This document shows, piece after piece, positions 41,339 through 48,998 of a stretch of DNA of 64,000 nucleotides; the stretch's first letter is position 1; each line of letters opens with the position of its first letter. Made by a program: the position numbers and the translations under genes. The notes under the pieces are model-generated. The model saw only the letters and a list, made by a program, of their open reading frames with translations. It was not told the DNA's origin and did not search any database. This DNA comes from Filomicrobium insigne (lineage in GTDB: Bacteria > Pseudomonadota > Alphaproteobacteria > Rhizobiales > Hyphomicrobiaceae): NCBI RefSeq assembly GCF_900104305.1, contig NZ_FNJC01000004.1, positions 62,001-126,000 on the forward strand, given 5' to 3'.

Positions 41339-41717
41339 CATCTTAACGGGCCGTCGTATTCTCCTCGTCGAGGATGAAACGCTCATCAGCCTAATGATTG
41401 AGGACATGCTAGTGGAACTCGGATGTGGGGCTGTGACGAGCGCCGCCACCGCGAACGCTGCGGTCGGTCTGGTAAGTCGGCAAGCGTTTGACGCCGCTCT
41501 GGTGGATATGAACCTGAATGGCACAAGTAGCCGGCCGGTGGTCGAGGCGCTCGCTGCGCGGGGGATTCCGTTCGCTATCGCTACCGGAAACAGCGTCGAC
41601 GATATGTGGGGCGATTTTCGCGACCGCGCCGTCCTACGGAAACCATTTGGGAGTGACGACTTGTCCGACGTACTAGCTCGCCTGCTTCGAACCGAGCGGC
41701 AGTCCAGTATCCAATAG
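41331..41717 (+). CDS. single-domain response regulator
   Basis: The 128-residue receiver has the acidic pair in LVEDETLISLMIEDML, phospho-acceptor Asp in ALVDMNLNG, the conserved Thr/Ser in FAIATGN and Lys in VLRKPFG. It has no output domain. Translation is coupled to the HWE kinase, its likely partner; such pairs feed the general stress response or motility in alphaproteobacteria. Confidence 0.9.
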   Translation: MNSILTGRRILLVEDETLISLMIEDMLVELGCGAVTSAATANAAVGLVSRQAFDAALVDMNLNGTSSRPVVEALAARGIPFAIATGNSVDDMWGDFRDRAVLRKPFGSDDLSDVLARLLRTERQSSIQ

Positions 41718-41723
41718 CTGTTA

Positions 41724-41810
41724 AGCGCGGCCGCGTCTCCCGGCGCCCTCACGCCTGATCGAAAGCCCCCGCCACCGGTGCGCTCCCGGTGGCGGGGGCG
41801 CTCTTTTTTG
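41724..41810 (+). repeat. 87-bp terminator repeat, right copy
   Basis: Matches 39398-39484 with two mismatches (positions equivalent to 39404 and 39446). The hairpin GCCCCCGCCACCGG/CCGGTGGCGGGGGC is perfect here. It ends the kinase-regulator transcript and lies 286 bases upstream of the integrase start. Confidence 0.9.
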
Positions 41811-42042
41811 TTTGTGGTGGGGAACTTTTCGGCGGGAAGCCCTGGAACACAGTGGTAAAAATCGGTTCCCCACTCCGGTCTAACTTATTGATAAACCTCA
41901 ATTGAGTAGGTCCCGTAGGGAGCGCCAAGCCGACATTCATAGACGTCCATATCCGTCCAAGTTCGGCTCGATTCTTCCCCTAAATTCAGGCCTCATTTCA
42001 TTCACAGGAATTCACCTGAGTTCGCTGGCATTCGCGAATTTT

Positions 42043-42081
42043 GTTGGTATTCTTGTTGTCAGGTGGGTCGCGAATACCAAC
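42043..42081 (+). promoter_or_regulatory. inverted repeat upstream of integrase
   Basis: GTTGGTATTC (42043-42052) and GAATACCAAC (42072-42081) are perfect 10-base arms 19 bases apart, ending 14 bases before the integrase start. Probably an arm-type integrase or regulator binding site. Confidence 0.5.
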
Positions 42082-42095
42082 ACTCGGGGGTATCG

Positions 42096-43319
42096 ATGCC
42101 GCTGACTGATTCTACTATCCGCAACTCGAAGCCGCACGCCAAGCCTTATAAGGTCTCGGACGGTGGCGGCCTCCACCTGTTGGTGCAGACCAACGGTTCG
42201 AAGCTCTGGCGCCTCGCCTATCGCTTCGCGGGCAAGCAAAAGACTTTGGCGCTGGGTAGTTATCCGACTGTTTCGCTGCAGAAAGCCCGTGAGGGGCGCG
42301 ACGCCGCTAAACGGCTCTTATCCGATGGCATTGACCCCAGCGTTCAAAAACGGCGTCAGCGGCTTGCTGAAAGAGTTTCTGCGAACGCCACGTTTAAAGC
42401 CGTTGCGATCGAGTTCGTTAGCAACCGGCGCCATGTTCTCACGCCGCGCTATGCGGATGAGCTGCTGCGGCGGCTTGAGGCCGATATCTTTTCAGCGCTA
42501 GGCCACCGGCCAATCGCCGATATTGATGCTCCCGAGTTGTTGGCTGTGCTGCGCAAGGTCGAAAAGCGTGGTGCGTTGGAGCAAGTCCGCAAGCTACGCC
42601 AGACCATCGGGCAAGTGTTCCGCTATGCGATGGTCACCGGCAGGGCCAAGAATGATCCCTCTATCGCTCTTAAAGGAGCGCTTAAACCCAAAGGGCGTGT
42701 GCGCAATCACACGCCTATGCCGCGCGACGAGCTGCCGACGTTTCTTCGATCGCTCGACAGTTATGACGGAGATCCCAGAACAGCCATCGCGCTACGTCTA
42801 ATTGTTCTGACAATGGTGCGAACCGGCGAATTGCGCACTGCCCGTTGGCCGGAATTTGAACATCTCGATGCGCCCGAGCCGCTTTGGCGGGTTCCGGCTG
42901 ATCGCATGAAGATGAAGACGGAGCATCTTGTTCCGCTGTCGCGGCAAGCTGTTGCCACCTTGAATGAGTTGCGTGAGTTGCCCGGTACTGGTGACGGATA
43001 TCTGTTCCCGTCGCCGTCGCGTGAAGGCTTCATGTCGAACAACACCATGCTCTATGCGCTCTATCGCATGGGCTACCACGGCCGCGCCACCGTGCACGGA
43101 TTCCGCGGTGTGGCGTCGACCATTCTGAACGAGATGGGCTTTCCATCAGATTGGATTGAGCGTCAGCTTGCCCATGATGAGCGAGATGACGTGCGCGGTG
43201 CGTACAACTCTGCACAGTATCTCTCTGGACGACGCCAAATGCTGCAGCACTGGGGCGATTTCCTCGAGGAAGTGAAATCGTGCGGCAAGGTCACCTTGTT
43301 GGCACGGGAGGCGGCGTAA
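42096..43319 (+). CDS. P4-type tyrosine integrase (DUF4102 N-terminus)
   Basis: The 407-residue product has the DUF4102 arm-binding domain (DSTIRNSKPHAKPYKVSDGG, LHLLVQTNGSKLWRL, TLALGSYPTVSLQKAR), a SAM-like core-binding domain and the catalytic domain with R247 in TGELR, H334-x-x-R337 in VHGFRG, H360 in QLAHDE and the nucleophile Y370 in GAYNSAQY. The ATG at 42096 has CGGGGG upstream. It would catalyse site-specific insertion and excision of element II. The next gene starts on its stop codon. Confidence 0.93.
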   Translation: MPLTDSTIRNSKPHAKPYKVSDGGGLHLLVQTNGSKLWRLAYRFAGKQKTLALGSYPTVSLQKAREGRDAAKRLLSDGIDPSVQKRRQRLAERVSANATFKAVAIEFVSNRRHVLTPRYADELLRRLEADIFSALGHRPIADIDAPELLAVLRKVEKRGALEQVRKLRQTIGQVFRYAMVTGRAKNDPSIALKGALKPKGRVRNHTPMPRDELPTFLRSLDSYDGDPRTAIALRLIVLTMVRTGELRTARWPEFEHLDAPEPLWRVPADRMKMKTEHLVPLSRQAVATLNELRELPGTGDGYLFPSPSREGFMSNNTMLYALYRMGYHGRATVHGFRGVASTILNEMGFPSDWIERQLAHDERDDVRGAYNSAQYLSGRRQMLQHWGDFLEEVKSCGKVTLLAREAA

Positions 43320-44140
43320 TGGATGGTATGGACGCCACTGAAAAAACAGTGAGTAGGGTCCTTCGTCGTGCGAGCGGGGTATGGCGCGCAATGTCCGTTC
43401 CGATACAGCCTCCAAACTATGAAGAAGTCAAACTGTCCGCTGCGGGCGTCGATCGCATCATTGCAGCGGTTGAGGGAACGGGTCGAGTGCGTGCGCCGCG
43501 CGAACTAGATCGGGAAAAGTTGCGCAAGGCGCTCAGTCGTTGTTGGTATCACCACGCAGAAAACAGGTTCTTCAAAGCTACCCGTGATGAGGCTGAAGCG
43601 GATCGCAGGCGAATTGACGACATCGTCAAGACCTTAGAGCGCTTGCTGCAACTGCTTGACGCTTCGCACGAACCTGACACTTCACACGTAATTTGCTGGC
43701 TTGCTTGGAACGGCGATAGTGAAGTGCCGCGGGTGGTTCACATTGAAAACCTGGAGGGGTTTAAGCACCTATTCGGGTGGACACATTTCTTTTTCAAGCA
43801 TGCGCCGCCGGAGTCGGTTGAAAAACTGGCATGGCTCGCTAGCAACGTGGAAAGCTTACAACGGCTTAAAGTTGCCGCCACGCTTAGCAGCCATGAAATG
43901 CAAAAAATAGCTGAGATCACAAGCAAAGTGTCTTTGAAGGACATCTTGGCGAGTTCGTTTCCGGAAATTTATCTTGAATATTTTGAACGGGAACCTGGTA
44001 GTGGGCGCCTGAAGGACGGCTGCGCTAACAGTCCATACATTCGGTTTGCTCTAGCTGTTGGTGAGGCGTTTGGCGAGGACCTAAAGGCCGAAACGATCAT
44101 CAAATATCTCCAGCATTGGAAAAAAAATAGAAGTAAATAA
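43319..44140 (+). CDS. hypothetical protein co-translated with integrase
   Basis: The 273-residue product is soluble and mostly helical (RIDDIVKTLERLLQLLDASH; ESVEKLAWLASNVESLQRLK), with a short strand region around HVICWLAWNGDSEVPRVVHI. The start overlaps the integrase stop (TAATG) with GGGAGG upstream. No family is recognised. It becomes more AT-rich towards its 3' end. The position beside int suggests accessory or element-maintenance function. Confidence 0.6.
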   Translation: MDGMDATEKTVSRVLRRASGVWRAMSVPIQPPNYEEVKLSAAGVDRIIAAVEGTGRVRAPRELDREKLRKALSRCWYHHAENRFFKATRDEAEADRRRIDDIVKTLERLLQLLDASHEPDTSHVICWLAWNGDSEVPRVVHIENLEGFKHLFGWTHFFFKHAPPESVEKLAWLASNVESLQRLKVAATLSSHEMQKIAEITSKVSLKDILASSFPEIYLEYFEREPGSGRLKDGCANSPYIRFALAVGEAFGEDLKAETIIKYLQHWKKNRSK

Positions 44141-44170
44141 TTTTTTCTACAACGTCACAGTTTCCGAAAA

Positions 44171-44214
44171 ATCGTTCATTTCTAGCCCTCATGACCATAA
44201 CCGTTCATGAGGGC
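44171..44214 (+). promoter_or_regulatory. regulatory inverted repeat with CGTTCAT boxes
   Basis: A perfect 10-base inverted repeat, GCCCTCATGA (44185-44194) and TCATGAGGGC (44205-44214), with a 10-base spacer. It covers the leader and part of the ribosome binding site of the AlpA-like gene. CGTTCAT occurs at 44174-44180 and 44203-44209 and again at 47704-47710. Confidence 0.55.
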
Positions 44215-44218
44215 AACC

Positions 44219-44404
44219 ATGGAAAGCATCCAACAGAAACTAGCCTACACACCTCAGAGTCTTTCGCAATTCGCGGACGTGGGCAAAACCCGTATTTTTG
44301 AAGCGCTCAAGCGAGGCGACTTAAAAGCTCGCAAATTCGGACGAAAAAATCTGATTTTGCACGAAGACGCCGTTGCTTGGCTCAAGTCACTGCCGGAGGC
44401 GTGA
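44219..44404 (+). CDS. AlpA-like / excisionase-type HTH regulator
   Basis: The 61-residue product has a MerR/AlpA-type helix-turn-helix (SLSQFADVGKTRIFEALKRG) followed by the wing (DLKARKFGRKNLILHEDAVA) and WLKSLPEA. Such proteins control the integrase or act as excisionases in P4-like elements. GAGGGC precedes the ATG, within the inverted repeat. Confidence 0.78.
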   Translation: MESIQQKLAYTPQSLSQFADVGKTRIFEALKRGDLKARKFGRKNLILHEDAVAWLKSLPEA

Positions 44405-44408
44405 CGGG

Positions 44409-44597
44409 ATGAAAAGGCGCTGCGATCATTGTGGAAATACGTTCGAAACTGCGGGCATCGCTGACACGGTTCTAGTGACTATTGCAACCGTTGCGATCTT
44501 CTTTCTTTTTTGGATATTCACGTACAGCGAAGAAGCTTGCGCGGCAGGCGGGATGGAGCTGAGGTGTCATATTCACCAGTGGGAGGATTTGACGTGA
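44409..44597 (+). CDS. small zinc-knuckle membrane protein
   Basis: The 62-residue product has CDHCGNTF at the N-terminus and one hydrophobic helix (DTVLVTIATVAIFFLFWIFT). It follows the AlpA-like gene by four bases and overlaps the glycine-rich gene. Function unknown. Confidence 0.55.
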   Translation: MKRRCDHCGNTFETAGIADTVLVTIATVAIFFLFWIFTYSEEACAAGGMELRCHIHQWEDLT

Positions 44598-45382
44598 TTG
44601 TCCCTCCGGCTCACGTGATCTATCCGAAATCCCCGATTATGGTCGGCAAGGTCATTTTTCTTACCTCTACCGGCGCTGGCCAATGGCAAGTCCCAAACGA
44701 TTGGAACGATGCTGACAATGATATCCACTGCATTGCAGCTGGCGGAGGTGGCAATAACAGTGCTGCTAACGGCGTCGACGGCGGCGGAGGTGGGGCGTAC
44801 GCGTCTGTTTCCAATATTTCCCTAACGCCTGGTGCGATGATCGACTACCACGTTGGTCCTGGGACTGGCGGCACCGGCAGCGGCGGACACACGTGGTTTA
44901 ACGGCACAAGTTTAAGCAATTGCAGCGTTGGGGCGGACAGCGGGAACGGTGGTTCACAGAACCGCGCCGGCGGATCCGCATCAGCGAGCGTTGGAACAAT
45001 TAGGTTCTCCGGTGGCTCGGGTGGTTTTGGATTTAGCGGCAGCGGCGGTGGAGGCGGTGCCGCGGGTGGGCCGAATGGAAACGGCGGTAATGGTCAAAGC
45101 GGGGCAAGTGGGAGTCGCGGTGGCGCTACGGCAGGCGGGATAAGCGGCGGCTTTCCCGGTGGGCCCAAGGCTGGAAACATGGAGGTTTCGTGGCTCGCAA
45201 CTGGTGGGGGCGACGAGACGGCCGGTCCCGGGTCGGGAGGTGCCGGCGGCTGGCAGGGTCCTCCGGGTGGTAACGGCGGCTTTTATGGCGGCGGCGGTGG
45301 TGGTGGTGGCGCTAGTCAGGGCGGTGGTGGCGCCGGTCGCCAGGGTATCATCGTAATTCGGTACGTGCCCTTAAAAGAATGA
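44594..45382 (+). CDS. glycine-rich adhesin-like protein
   Basis: The 262-residue product begins with a short beta region (FLTSTGAGQWQVPNDWNDAD) followed by long glycine-rich stretches (GGAYASVSNISLTPGAMIDY; GSGGAGGWQGPPGGNGGFYG) and ends GIIVIRYVP, the typical end of phage glycine-rich tail adhesins. GTG 44594 overlaps the previous stop. No tail gene is near it, so it would need tails from elsewhere or be a remnant. Confidence 0.7.
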   Translation: MIVPPAHVIYPKSPIMVGKVIFLTSTGAGQWQVPNDWNDADNDIHCIAAGGGGNNSAANGVDGGGGGAYASVSNISLTPGAMIDYHVGPGTGGTGSGGHTWFNGTSLSNCSVGADSGNGGSQNRAGGSASASVGTIRFSGGSGGFGFSGSGGGGGAAGGPNGNGGNGQSGASGSRGGATAGGISGGFPGGPKAGNMEVSWLATGGGDETAGPGSGGAGGWQGPPGGNGGFYGGGGGGGGASQGGGGAGRQGIIVIRYVPLKE

Positions 45383-45411
45383 GTTCAGCGAAAATGACTG
45401 AAATAGAAAAA

Positions 45412-45434
45412 CGCCGCCCGTGCGAGGGGCGGCG
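45412..45434 (-). terminator. hairpin terminator
   Basis: CGCCGCCC (45412-45419) pairs perfectly with GGGCGGCG (45427-45434). A run of five T residues follows on the minus strand, so it terminates leftward transcripts best; it may also end the glycine-rich gene transcript. Confidence 0.6.
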
Positions 45435-45493
45435 ACAATTAGAACTCAAATATCCGATGGCGCTGAATGTAGCGCGTTTGACTGGAATTTTCA

Positions 45494-46504
45494 ATGTCCA
45501 GATCGCCATCACTCACAAAATGTGTGGTGGCGATGGCAAACCAACCCCCAGATAACGACCCCCTTGCGGGCATGACCGCGAAGCGGATTTGGTTCGATTG
45601 CATTTGGCTCAGCGAAGAGCGGACCGCAGTCAAACTGATGTTGCTCTGCATCGGTCGCTTCTTCGACGACAACGCACAATCATCGTCGATGAGCTATACG
45701 CAGGTCGCCCGCGAGTGCAGCTTGACCGACAGGGGTGCCAAAAAAATCGCAGGCGAGGTCCGCGACCGCTGGCTTAGAATCGAGGTCAACGCGGGATATC
45801 ACGTTCCTGGAAAAGGGCGCACGAATCGTTACAGCGGCATCGCCCCAAATGCGCTTGTCGAGAAACTGCGGGACCGCGAAAGAACCAAAAGCGGGGTGAA
45901 CCATATTCACCCCGGTCCTGATTTCGACGTGAACCACGTTCACCCCGAAGCCGAGCGGGGTGAACGAAATGACATAGCGGGGTGTTCTCAGTTCACCCGT
46001 ACTCAGAATAACTCAGATAGTAAGTTAGTAGTTGATGGCGCGATCAGGTTTGAGATTTCTGATTCAGAGCTGGAAACATTCAACGGCATCTGCAGCGCTT
46101 GGAGAAAAGAACCCGATCTAGTTGCAAAGCGAATCGATAGGTCGAAAACCGACGAGGCGTTTTTCAAAGCGATAGCGCCCTACGGAACAACCGACCCTGA
46201 CATTCTACAGATCGCCGTTTCGAATGCCATGCTGGCTCTCGATGGTGCGTGCGAGAACGCCAACAGCAATAACTGGCGCAGCGCCGTCAATTGGTTCTCA
46301 AGGGCGCTTCCGAGCAAAATCACCGACGCGCAGCTCGATCAAGCCAAGGCGCAGGCCCGCGCACGCTCAGAAAAAGAAATCCAGACCGAGCTTCACAACC
46401 AGCGTAGGGCCGGCCTCAACGGCTCCGGCCGCAGAAAGTCGCGTGAGCGACCCAGCATGGATGACATCCTTCAACAAGCATTCAGGACTGACGAACATGA
46501 CTAA
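45494..46504 (+). CDS. replication initiator of element II with embedded origin
   Basis: The 336-residue product has an N-terminal winged-helix region (KRIWFDCIWLSEERTAVKLM, SMSYTQVARECSLTDRGAKK) like the HTH initiator of prophage I, a short linker with VNHIHPG/VNHVHPE repeats that is encoded by DNA iterons, and a helical C-terminus. Starts at 45494 or 45533 are both possible; neither has a strong ribosome binding site. The similar layout suggests that both elements replicate by a comparable iteron-based mechanism. Confidence 0.7.
   Translation: MSRSPSLTKCVVAMANQPPDNDPLAGMTAKRIWFDCIWLSEERTAVKLMLLCIGRFFDDNAQSSSMSYTQVARECSLTDRGAKKIAGEVRDRWLRIEVNAGYHVPGKGRTNRYSGIAPNALVEKLRDRERTKSGVNHIHPGPDFDVNHVHPEAERGERNDIAGCSQFTRTQNNSDSKLVVDGAIRFEISDSELETFNGICSAWRKEPDLVAKRIDRSKTDEAFFKAIAPYGTTDPDILQIAVSNAMLALDGACENANSNNWRSAVNWFSRALPSKITDAQLDQAKAQARARSEKEIQTELHNQRRAGLNGSGRRKSRERPSMDDILQQAFRTDEHD
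45893..45999 (+). repeat. palindromic iterons and AT-rich stretch, likely origin of element II
   Basis: Four 21-bp units of the form GGGGTGAA-N5-TTCACCCC: 45893-45913 (perfect arms), 45926-45946, 45957-45977 (left arm only conserved) and 45979-45999. Spacings are 33, 31 and 22 bases. Directly after them the sequence is AT-rich (CAGAATAACTCAGATAGTAA), as expected for an unwinding region. Confidence 0.7.
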
Positions 46505-47210
46505 CCAACTCATCGTTAGAGAGGGTCGGCATATCGCGACCACCGACAGCAGGCCGCAACTGCCCAAAGCCATTCAGGAGGGCATCCGTGATCTTCGCCT
46601 CGCGTTCCCTGCGGGTCCTTCACAAACCTCAGCCGATGCGGTGCGCAGCGTACAGCTTTATGCGGAAGCGTGTGCTGGCTTTGAGGCCGATGTTGTTGAG
46701 TACGCCTTGCAGCATCTCCGCTATCACAACATCAACAACCCATGGCCCGTGACCGTGCAAGATCTCAACGAAGTCTGCCGTTTGACGCGCAGTAGTTGGA
46801 AGTGGCGTACCGCCGCCCACTATGGGGCCGGCAATAAGGAGGGATGGGAGTCTGAGGTTTTTGGTTCGAGCTACACGTGGGGCGGACACCGAGAGGAGCC
46901 AAAAACGAGCTACGAGCGACACAGAGCAGTCATGCGCAGTCTGAATGATCACGGACCGCCTCCTGGCGAACCGGGCTGCTATGTGGGCTCTGATCTCGTC
47001 CTAAAGCTGCTGAATGAGGCGCTGCGGAATGACGGTGAGATTCCTGAGTGGAACATCACCAAGCTGGCCGAAGCGTCAGCAGAGAAATGGGACCGTTTCC
47101 CGAAGGAAATCCTCACAGCTAACGAGCGAGCTGTGATTGAGGCAAAGCGCTTGCGGCACTCAGAAATAATGGCGAGGCTCCACGCTAGCGTCAGGGGCAC
47201 CATAGAGTGA
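46497..47210 (+). CDS. hypothetical protein, possible replication partner
   Basis: The 237-residue product overlaps the initiator gene by 8 bases. It is mixed and acidic (GIRDLRLAFPAGPSQTSADA; YALQHLRYHNINNPWPVTVQ), and could be a helicase-loader-type partner as often encoded after phage initiators, but no diagnostic motif is visible. Confidence 0.5.
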   Translation: MTNQLIVREGRHIATTDSRPQLPKAIQEGIRDLRLAFPAGPSQTSADAVRSVQLYAEACAGFEADVVEYALQHLRYHNINNPWPVTVQDLNEVCRLTRSSWKWRTAAHYGAGNKEGWESEVFGSSYTWGGHREEPKTSYERHRAVMRSLNDHGPPPGEPGCYVGSDLVLKLLNEALRNDGEIPEWNITKLAEASAEKWDRFPKEILTANERAVIEAKRLRHSEIMARLHASVRGTIE

Positions 47211-47271
47211 TGACGCAGATAATACTGCGTAGAAACTGTGTGATGACGGCTTTTTTCAAGGGCGCAACTTA

Positions 47272-47649
47272 ATGAAGGTACGACCTAACCCGACTGCCTC
47301 TGTGGTGGCTTTAGAGGAATGCCGTCCTCGGCAGCTTCCTGCCTTAAGGGGGAATCGTCCTGCCGCAAATGGGCAGCCTCCTGCCTCATCAATTCCACAT
47401 CATGCGTGTTTGACCGCGGCTGACCTCCCAATGGTTTTAAAGCTTGCCCGAGCTGGAATGGGGTGGAGTCAAGTTGATCTGGCTAAGGTTGCCAGGCTGT
47501 CACCAAGAACGCTTCGGGGCATCGAGAACGGCGAAGTTGATCCGCGGTGCAGCACATTCGAAAAACTCCGGAATGTCCTCAAGCATCATCACGTCGCAAT
47601 CTGGAAGGACGATAATGGCAGGCTGGGTGTTGTGGTGGGGCGCAGTTAA
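47272..47649 (+). CDS. XRE-family HTH regulator
   Basis: The 125-residue product has a classical helix-turn-helix at residues about 62-110: MGWSQVDLAKVARLSPRTLR then GIENGEVDPRCSTFEKLRNV. The first 50 residues are proline-rich and unusual; an internal ATG at 47431 would give a more typical length. It lies upstream of a cluster of phased TTCAT boxes and is the likely repressor of element II. Confidence 0.7.
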   Translation: MKVRPNPTASVVALEECRPRQLPALRGNRPAANGQPPASSIPHHACLTAADLPMVLKLARAGMGWSQVDLAKVARLSPRTLRGIENGEVDPRCSTFEKLRNVLKHHHVAIWKDDNGRLGVVVGRS

Positions 47650-47690
47650 GCATCCAGTGCCCTGGCTCAACCCTCCCGTAGCGAAGCTTG

Positions 47691-47800
47691 TTCATTCATA
47701 ATCGTTCATAAGTATTCATGCGTCCATTCATCTGAATGATTATTGATTGTTATTGTTTTTTCTTTCAATTTTTACTGTTTCTGCTACAATAGTTGCATTA
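47691..47800 (+). promoter_or_regulatory. phased TTCAT boxes and promoter
   Basis: TTCAT occurs at 47691, 47695, 47705, 47715 and 47727, about one helical turn apart, and CATTCA-TC-TGAATG (47726-47739) is a perfect palindrome. A strongly AT-rich stretch follows with a possible promoter (TTTCAA, 16 bases, TACAAT) ahead of the 47823 gene. Confidence 0.5.
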
Positions 47801-47822
47801 TTCAAAGTAACTTTGAGGGGCA

Positions 47823-48005
47823 ATGAACATTCCGATCAGATACGCTGCGCAAGAGCTCGGCGTGGATCCTCGCACAGCTCTCAGCATTCTTGCGGCGCAT
47901 GGCGTGGACGTTCATCGGATTGGACCTCGAACAAGAGTGGTCGACGCCGCAGAGGTCATCGAGCTCAAGGCGCGGCTAGCTCGATCCATGAAACAGTGTT
48001 CCTAG
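47823..48005 (+). CDS. small HTH protein (AlpA/MerR-like)
   Basis: The 60-residue product, RYAAQELGVDPRTALSILAA then HGVDVHRIGPRTRVVDAAEV, is a winged helix-turn-helix of the excisionase or IF2-N type. GAGGGG precedes the ATG. It opens the operon leading to the virion-like small genes and may regulate them. Confidence 0.6.
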   Translation: MNIPIRYAAQELGVDPRTALSILAAHGVDVHRIGPRTRVVDAAEVIELKARLARSMKQCS

Positions 48006-48162
48006 CGTACTGCCGAAGATCCTGAGCAGAGAGCTCGGCTCTCGATCGTTGGTAGGAGCGGCTCGTGGGCGTGAGTGCGTGAAAGACCTCGGGCGGGTCG
48101 AGTGTTCCCAGCTGCCGGTGGGGTGTGTGTGCCGGCAGATTTCTCAACTGAGGGAACGGAAG

Positions 48163-48708
48163 ATGGGAAGAAAGCGACTTGTGAACCATGTTGAGACGCC
48201 TGCGCCGACTGAGATGACGGCGCGCGAGAAGTTGGCTGATCTTGCGAAACGTCGTCGCGAAAATGAGTTCCTTGTCCCTCCACCAATTCCATTATCGGTT
48301 TTGAACAGGGCGCGAGCCCGTCGTCCCTATAGCCACATCCTGGGACCGCCTCCGGAAGAGCACGCCAACAACAAGCTGTTGGAGCACATGCAGCAGTGGC
48401 TCCGCGACATCGCCGATGCTGGCGGATTTATTTCGGACCTCCGCAAGGCTTGGGGAGCGTGGCAGCCCCAACTTGGGGCAGTGAACGCCAAGCATCAGAT
48501 GTTCAACCACCTGGACAAATTAGAACGGGACGCGCGCCGCCGAGAATGCGATCTCCGCAATGAGGCAGAGTGGGAGCGCAAGCGTGATCCGCAAACTAAA
48601 GCAGAAGCGAAGGCTGCAGCTGATCGCATTCGTCAGCAATACATCGCCCGTGCTGAGAAAGTTATGGAGGCGGCAAGACAAGGCCATTGGATTGGGGATC
48701 GAGCATGA
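48163..48708 (+). CDS. hypothetical phage-like protein
   Basis: The 181-residue product has a basic N-terminus and long charged helices (HLDKLERDARRRECDLRNEA). It overlaps the next gene by 4 bases. Its position ahead of the scaffold-like gene is where a terminase or packaging factor would lie, but no motif supports that. The ATG follows GAACGGAAG. Confidence 0.5.
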   Translation: MGRKRLVNHVETPAPTEMTAREKLADLAKRRRENEFLVPPPIPLSVLNRARARRPYSHILGPPPEEHANNKLLEHMQQWLRDIADAGGFISDLRKAWGAWQPQLGAVNAKHQMFNHLDKLERDARRRECDLRNEAEWERKRDPQTKAEAKAAADRIRQQYIARAEKVMEAARQGHWIGDRA

Positions 48709-48998
48709 GTGAATACGGACGGAACGTTCTTGGCCGCGTGACGGCTCGTATGGCCCGCTGCGATGAGGATGCCCGACATTGGCGCACGCACCAACGGTGC
48801 CTGACGGACAAGGAAATTGCACGGCTGGACAAGGTTGATCCTTGGCAGGCGGCCGTCGAGCGTTGTGTTCAGCGCGAGCGCAGTGACTTCGAAAAGTATG
48901 CCCTGATGGAACGCGAGCACGACCTCGAACACATCGACGATGTGACAGTCGGCCCTGCGCTTCAAGATGGCCCTGACGACTGGAGCAACCCGAGATGA
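48705..48998 (+). CDS. hypothetical small acidic protein
   Basis: The 97-residue product (NVLGRVTARMARCDEDARHW; DKVDPWQAAVERCVQRERSD) is helical and charged. Coupled by 4-base overlaps to both neighbours. No family recognised. Confidence 0.5.
   Translation: MSEYGRNVLGRVTARMARCDEDARHWRTHQRCLTDKEIARLDKVDPWQAAVERCVQRERSDFEKYALMEREHDLEHIDDVTVGPALQDGPDDWSNPR

Noticed and set aside
42000-42095. tRNA gene as integration target beside the P4-type integrase
   Set aside because: I looked for T-loop and acceptor-stem patterns here and through the window and found no tRNA-like fold.
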